Assembly: GCA_903927755.1 (NCBI GenBank)
Contig: CAIYOD010000065.1
Location: 1 to 51,587 of the forward strand
Source: an uncultured Thermoleophilia bacterium
GTDB taxonomy: Bacteria > Actinomycetota > Thermoleophilia > UBA2241
Reading direction: 5' to 3'
Length of the DNA stretch: 51,587 nt
The position numbers and the translations under genes are program-made. The notes under the pieces were generated by a model. The model saw only the letters and a list, made by a program, of their open reading frames with translations. It did not search any database and was not told where the DNA came from. Shown piece after piece: positions 49,738-51,587 of this stretch. Numbering within the stretch: position 1 is the first letter of the stretch; each line of letters begins with the position of its first letter.

Positions 49738-50694
49738 TTGTCCCCGCTGTTGGACCAGCTGCGCACGGCGCTCCGCGCCCGCCACTACAGCCGCCGCACC
49801 GAGGAGGCCTACAGTCTCTGGGTGCGGCGGTACGTCCGCTTCCACGGCCTGCGCCACCCCAGCGAGATGAACGAGCCCGAGATCAACGCGTTCCTCACGC
49901 ACCTCGCCGTGGAGGAACATGTCAGCGCCGCAACCCAGACGCAGGCTCTCTCCGCCCTGCTCTTCCTCTACCGTCACGTCCTCGGCCGCAAGATGGGCGA
50001 GCTCGGCGACCTGGTCCGGGCCAACCAGCCCCGGCGCCTGCCGGTGGTGCTCACGCGGAGCGAGGTGAAGAGCCTGCTCGCCGAGCTGGGCGGCGACAAA
50101 TGGCTCATGGCCTCGCTCATGTACGGCTCGGGGCTGCGCCTCATGGAGTGCTTGCGCCTACGCGTCCTCGACCTCGAACCGCAGCGCGCGGAGATCCTGG
50201 TGCGCGACGGCAAGGGCGGCAAGGACCGCGTCACCATGCTGCCGCGCTCGCTGACGCCCGCCCTCCAGGCGCAGCTCACCCGCGCCCGGGCGCTCCACCA
50301 GCGCGATCTCGACGAGGGCTGGGGCCAGGCGCCGCTCCCCGGGGCGCTCGCGCGCAAGTATCCCGGCGCCCCGGCCGACTGGCGCTGGCAGTGGGTCTTC
50401 CCGCAGCAGCGCCGCTGGCGGGACCCCGAGACCGGCGTTGAGGGCCGCCACCACGTCCATGCGACGATCGTCCAGCGCGCCGTCAAAGAGGCCGTCTGCA
50501 GCGCCGGCATCGCCAGGCACGCCACCTGCCACACCCTGCGCCACTCGTTCGCGACCCACCTCCTGGAGGACGGCTACGACATCCGCACCATCCAGGAACT
50601 GCTCGGCCACAAAGACGTGCGCACGACGATGATCTACGCGCACGTCCTCAACCGCGGCGGCCAGGGCGTGCGCAGCCCGATGGATGGCCTGTGA
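49738..50694 (+). CDS. intI: Integron-type tyrosine recombinase (IntI family)
   Basis: The 318-residue protein starts at TTG 49738, the codon placed 5 nt after GGAGG; IntI1 has 337 residues. The N-terminal SAM-like domain reads LLDQLRTALRARHYSRRTEE and RYVRFHG, as in IntI. Catalytic residues: Arg in GSGLRLMECLRL near 131, HTLRHSFATHLL near 262, GHKDVRTTMIYAHVL with the nucleophilic Tyr near 300. The extra segment that separates integron integrases from other XerC-like enzymes is present (LARKYPGAPADWRWQWVFPQ near 203-222, then GRHHVH). The end GGQGVRSPMDGL also matches IntI. Function: recombination at attI/attC to gain or lose gene cassettes. Confidence 0.93.
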   Translation: MSPLLDQLRTALRARHYSRRTEEAYSLWVRRYVRFHGLRHPSEMNEPEINAFLTHLAVEEHVSAATQTQALSALLFLYRHVLGRKMGELGDLVRANQPRRLPVVLTRSEVKSLLAELGGDKWLMASLMYGSGLRLMECLRLRVLDLEPQRAEILVRDGKGGKDRVTMLPRSLTPALQAQLTRARALHQRDLDEGWGQAPLPGALARKYPGAPADWRWQWVFPQQRRWRDPETGVEGRHHVHATIVQRAVKEAVCSAGIARHATCHTLRHSFATHLLEDGYDIRTIQELLGHKDVRTTMIYAHVLNRGGQGVRSPMDGL

Positions 50695-50851
50695 CACCCG
50701 CCGCGCCTTGCACAGACTGCCCTTGGCGCCCGTCCAGGCTTACTGCTAAGGTCGTACACAGAAAGGGCAGCTGTGAGTGGCTTCTTACACTCCCTGCCTA
50801 ATACTTGTTAGCCAGAATCGGGCCGTAGCGAAACGCCAGCTGGAGGGAGCG
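50695..50851. other. Candidate attI/cassette-promoter region after intI
   Basis: CTGCCCTT (50717-50724) and AAGGGCAG (50763-50770) are 8-bp inverted arms, perhaps a weak terminator of intI or integrase-binding sites. A TAATAC hexamer lies at 50799-50804. GTTAGCC at 50807-50813 looks like the cassette junction core. The cassette ribosome site is GGAGGGAG before ATG 50852. Confidence 0.4.
50804..50816 (+). repeat. Left arm of a 13-bp inverted repeat, R'-like core GTTAGCC
   Basis: CTTGTTAGCCAGA is the exact reverse complement of 51440-51452. The GTTAGCC core resembles the integron crossover site GTTRRRY with one mismatch. Confidence 0.7.
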
Positions 50852-51448
50852 ATGTCGCGAGCGTTGCAGAAGGCGAACGAGCAGTATCACGCCGGCCAGT
50901 ACAAGAAGGCCGTCGACAGTCTCGTCGAGGTGAGCTTCGCCGGCGACGACGGCGACGCGGAGGCGCGCGCGGTGCTCGCACTGGCGACGCTCCTGCGCGA
51001 TGCGACCGAGGGTCGCGTGCGCGCCGACTGCGAGGAACAGATCGCCCGCGCCGAGCGTCTCCTGACCCAGGCTGAGCAGATGTCGGCCAAGCAGCGCGTG
51101 GACCGCCGCGAGGCCGAGCTGCGCGGCGATCACGTCGCGCTCGCGCGCTGGGCACGGGAGGCGGGCCTCACGTGGCTGCGGATCACCAGCGCCGAGGACC
51201 TGGTCGACGCTCCCATGCGCACTGCCATGGCCAGCGAGGGGACCTCCGCCAGCGACCCCGAGCCGTGCGCGCTCGATGCGGTCGAGGCCGAGGGCTGGCG
51301 GCTCGAGCACGTGACCTGCCTGTTCCGCCCCACCCGCATCGAGACCTCGCCGCTGCGCGGCGCAGACCTCTTCCTGGGTGGCGACGTGGTCGACGGTGAG
51401 GAACGCTACCTGTACTACTTCCGCAGGGTCGATGGGGCATCTGGCTAA
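50852..51448 (+). CDS. Probable integron cassette gene, hypothetical protein
   Basis: The 198-residue soluble protein starts at ATG 50852 (GGAGGGAG 5 nt upstream). The TAA stop (51446-51448) sits inside the GGCTAAC core, as is usual for cassette genes. The N-terminal half is helical and tetratricopeptide-like (ALQKANEQYHAGQYKKAVDS, then AEARAVLALATLLRD). The C-terminal half has WRLEHVTCLFRPTR and GEERYLYYFRRVDG, which look like a short beta-domain. No family was recognised and no catalytic motif is seen. An upstream extension to 50777 is open but would cross the junction core. Confidence 0.75.
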   Translation: MSRALQKANEQYHAGQYKKAVDSLVEVSFAGDDGDAEARAVLALATLLRDATEGRVRADCEEQIARAERLLTQAEQMSAKQRVDRREAELRGDHVALARWAREAGLTWLRITSAEDLVDAPMRTAMASEGTSASDPEPCALDAVEAEGWRLEHVTCLFRPTRIETSPLRGADLFLGGDVVDGEERYLYYFRRVDGASG

Positions 51449-51452
51449 CAAG
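51440..51452 (+). repeat. Right arm of the 13-bp inverted repeat, R''-like core GGCTAAC
   Basis: TCTGGCTAACAAG is the exact reverse complement of 50804-50816. CTAACAAGCG is a common opening of attC sites. Confidence 0.7.
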
Positions 51453-51587
51453 CGGATCTTGGTGTCACTCTTCCTCTCGTGGGATTCCTGAGCAGCCTCA
51501 GGTAGCCTCGGCTCCGACGGCGGAGTGACCCTAAGCGGATCTGTCGCCCATCTCGGGCTGACCTCAGCTTCTTGCGTCCTCCGCCGC
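51443..51587 (+). other. attC-like structured region after the cassette gene (continues to window end)
   Basis: R''-like GGCTAAC (51443-51449) is followed by a long imperfect stem: 51458-51470 pairs with 51523-51535 over 13 positions with one G-U and one mismatch. An inner CCTGAG/CTCAGG hairpin lies at 51487-51502. A degenerate R' candidate GTCGCCC is at 51543-51549. The 10-mer AAGCGGATCT occurs twice (51450 and 51533). The overall size of about 107 bp fits attC sites. No gene is seen in 51449-51587. Confidence 0.5.

Noticed and set aside
50777-50851. Upstream extension of the cassette gene to 50777
   Set aside because: It would cross the junction core and has no ribosome site, whereas ATG 50852 has GGAGGGAG at good distance.
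1-51587. tRNA (including pylT), rRNA and CRISPR arrays
   Set aside because: No cloverleaf-like T-arm/anticodon combination, rRNA segment or regularly spaced repeat was noticed by eye. This does not exclude pylT elsewhere in the genome.

Overview
The window is GC-rich DNA, probably from an anaerobic or facultatively anaerobic actinobacterium. Pointers are the UPF0182 and DUF2207 membrane proteins, frequent GTG starts, several leaderless-looking promoters (TANNNT or a close variant 6-7 nt before the start codon), and a cytosolic heterodisulfide-reductase/Flx electron-bifurcation operon. The phylum is an inference from gene content. No rRNA, tRNA or CRISPR array was seen.

Positions 1-19836 form a catabolic island for methylated amines and amino acids. 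On the minus strand a corrinoid protein gene (cut by the window edge) overlaps an mttB gene. That mttB is continuous over 489 codons only if an in-frame TAG at 1079-1081 is read as pyrrolysine, and the TAG lies exactly where MttB carries pyrrolysine. On the plus strand follow an isochorismatase-like hydrolase and four more MttB-superfamily genes without an amber codon at that site (His, Ala, Val and Arg instead). Next come a KamA-type lysine 2,3-aminomutase, a RACE-type ferredoxin/ASKHA corrinoid activator, five tandem EamA transporters, a class III aminotransferase and a BKACE (Kce-like) beta-keto acid cleavage enzyme. My reading is that quaternary or methylated amines are demethylated onto corrinoid proteins. 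In parallel, a lysine-like amino acid may be turned into a beta-amino acid, then a beta-keto acid, then acetoacetate plus an acyl-CoA.

Positions 20000-41553 are mostly housekeeping and surface or signalling genes: a four-GAF GGDEF protein with a degenerate HD-GYP tail, UPF0182, DUF2207, a TetR regulator with a TetR remnant nearby, and an acetyltransferase. They also include two more EamA transporters, an Asp-box lipoprotein, an amine-oxidase-like flavoprotein, a monooxygenase-fold protein, an M20 peptidase divergent from a cupin across a palindromic site, a secreted PKD-like protein, an MFS transporter and a zinc-ribbon/beta-propeller membrane protein.

Positions 41640-48798 hold a tightly overlapped operon in the order hdrC-hdrB-hdrA-flxD-flxC-flxB-flxA behind a good sigma70-type promoter. 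It is expected to couple NADH, ferredoxin and a thiol/disulfide pair, and so could balance electrons from oxidation of the methyl groups.

Positions 48795-51587 hold a nucleotidyltransferase/small-protein pair, an integron-type integrase (IntI family, with its diagnostic extra motif), and downstream what looks like one gene cassette. The cassette gene is bounded by a perfect 13-bp inverted repeat containing GTTAGCC/GGCTAAC cores and is followed by an imperfect attC-like hairpin. The integrase points the same way as the cassette, the less common integron layout.
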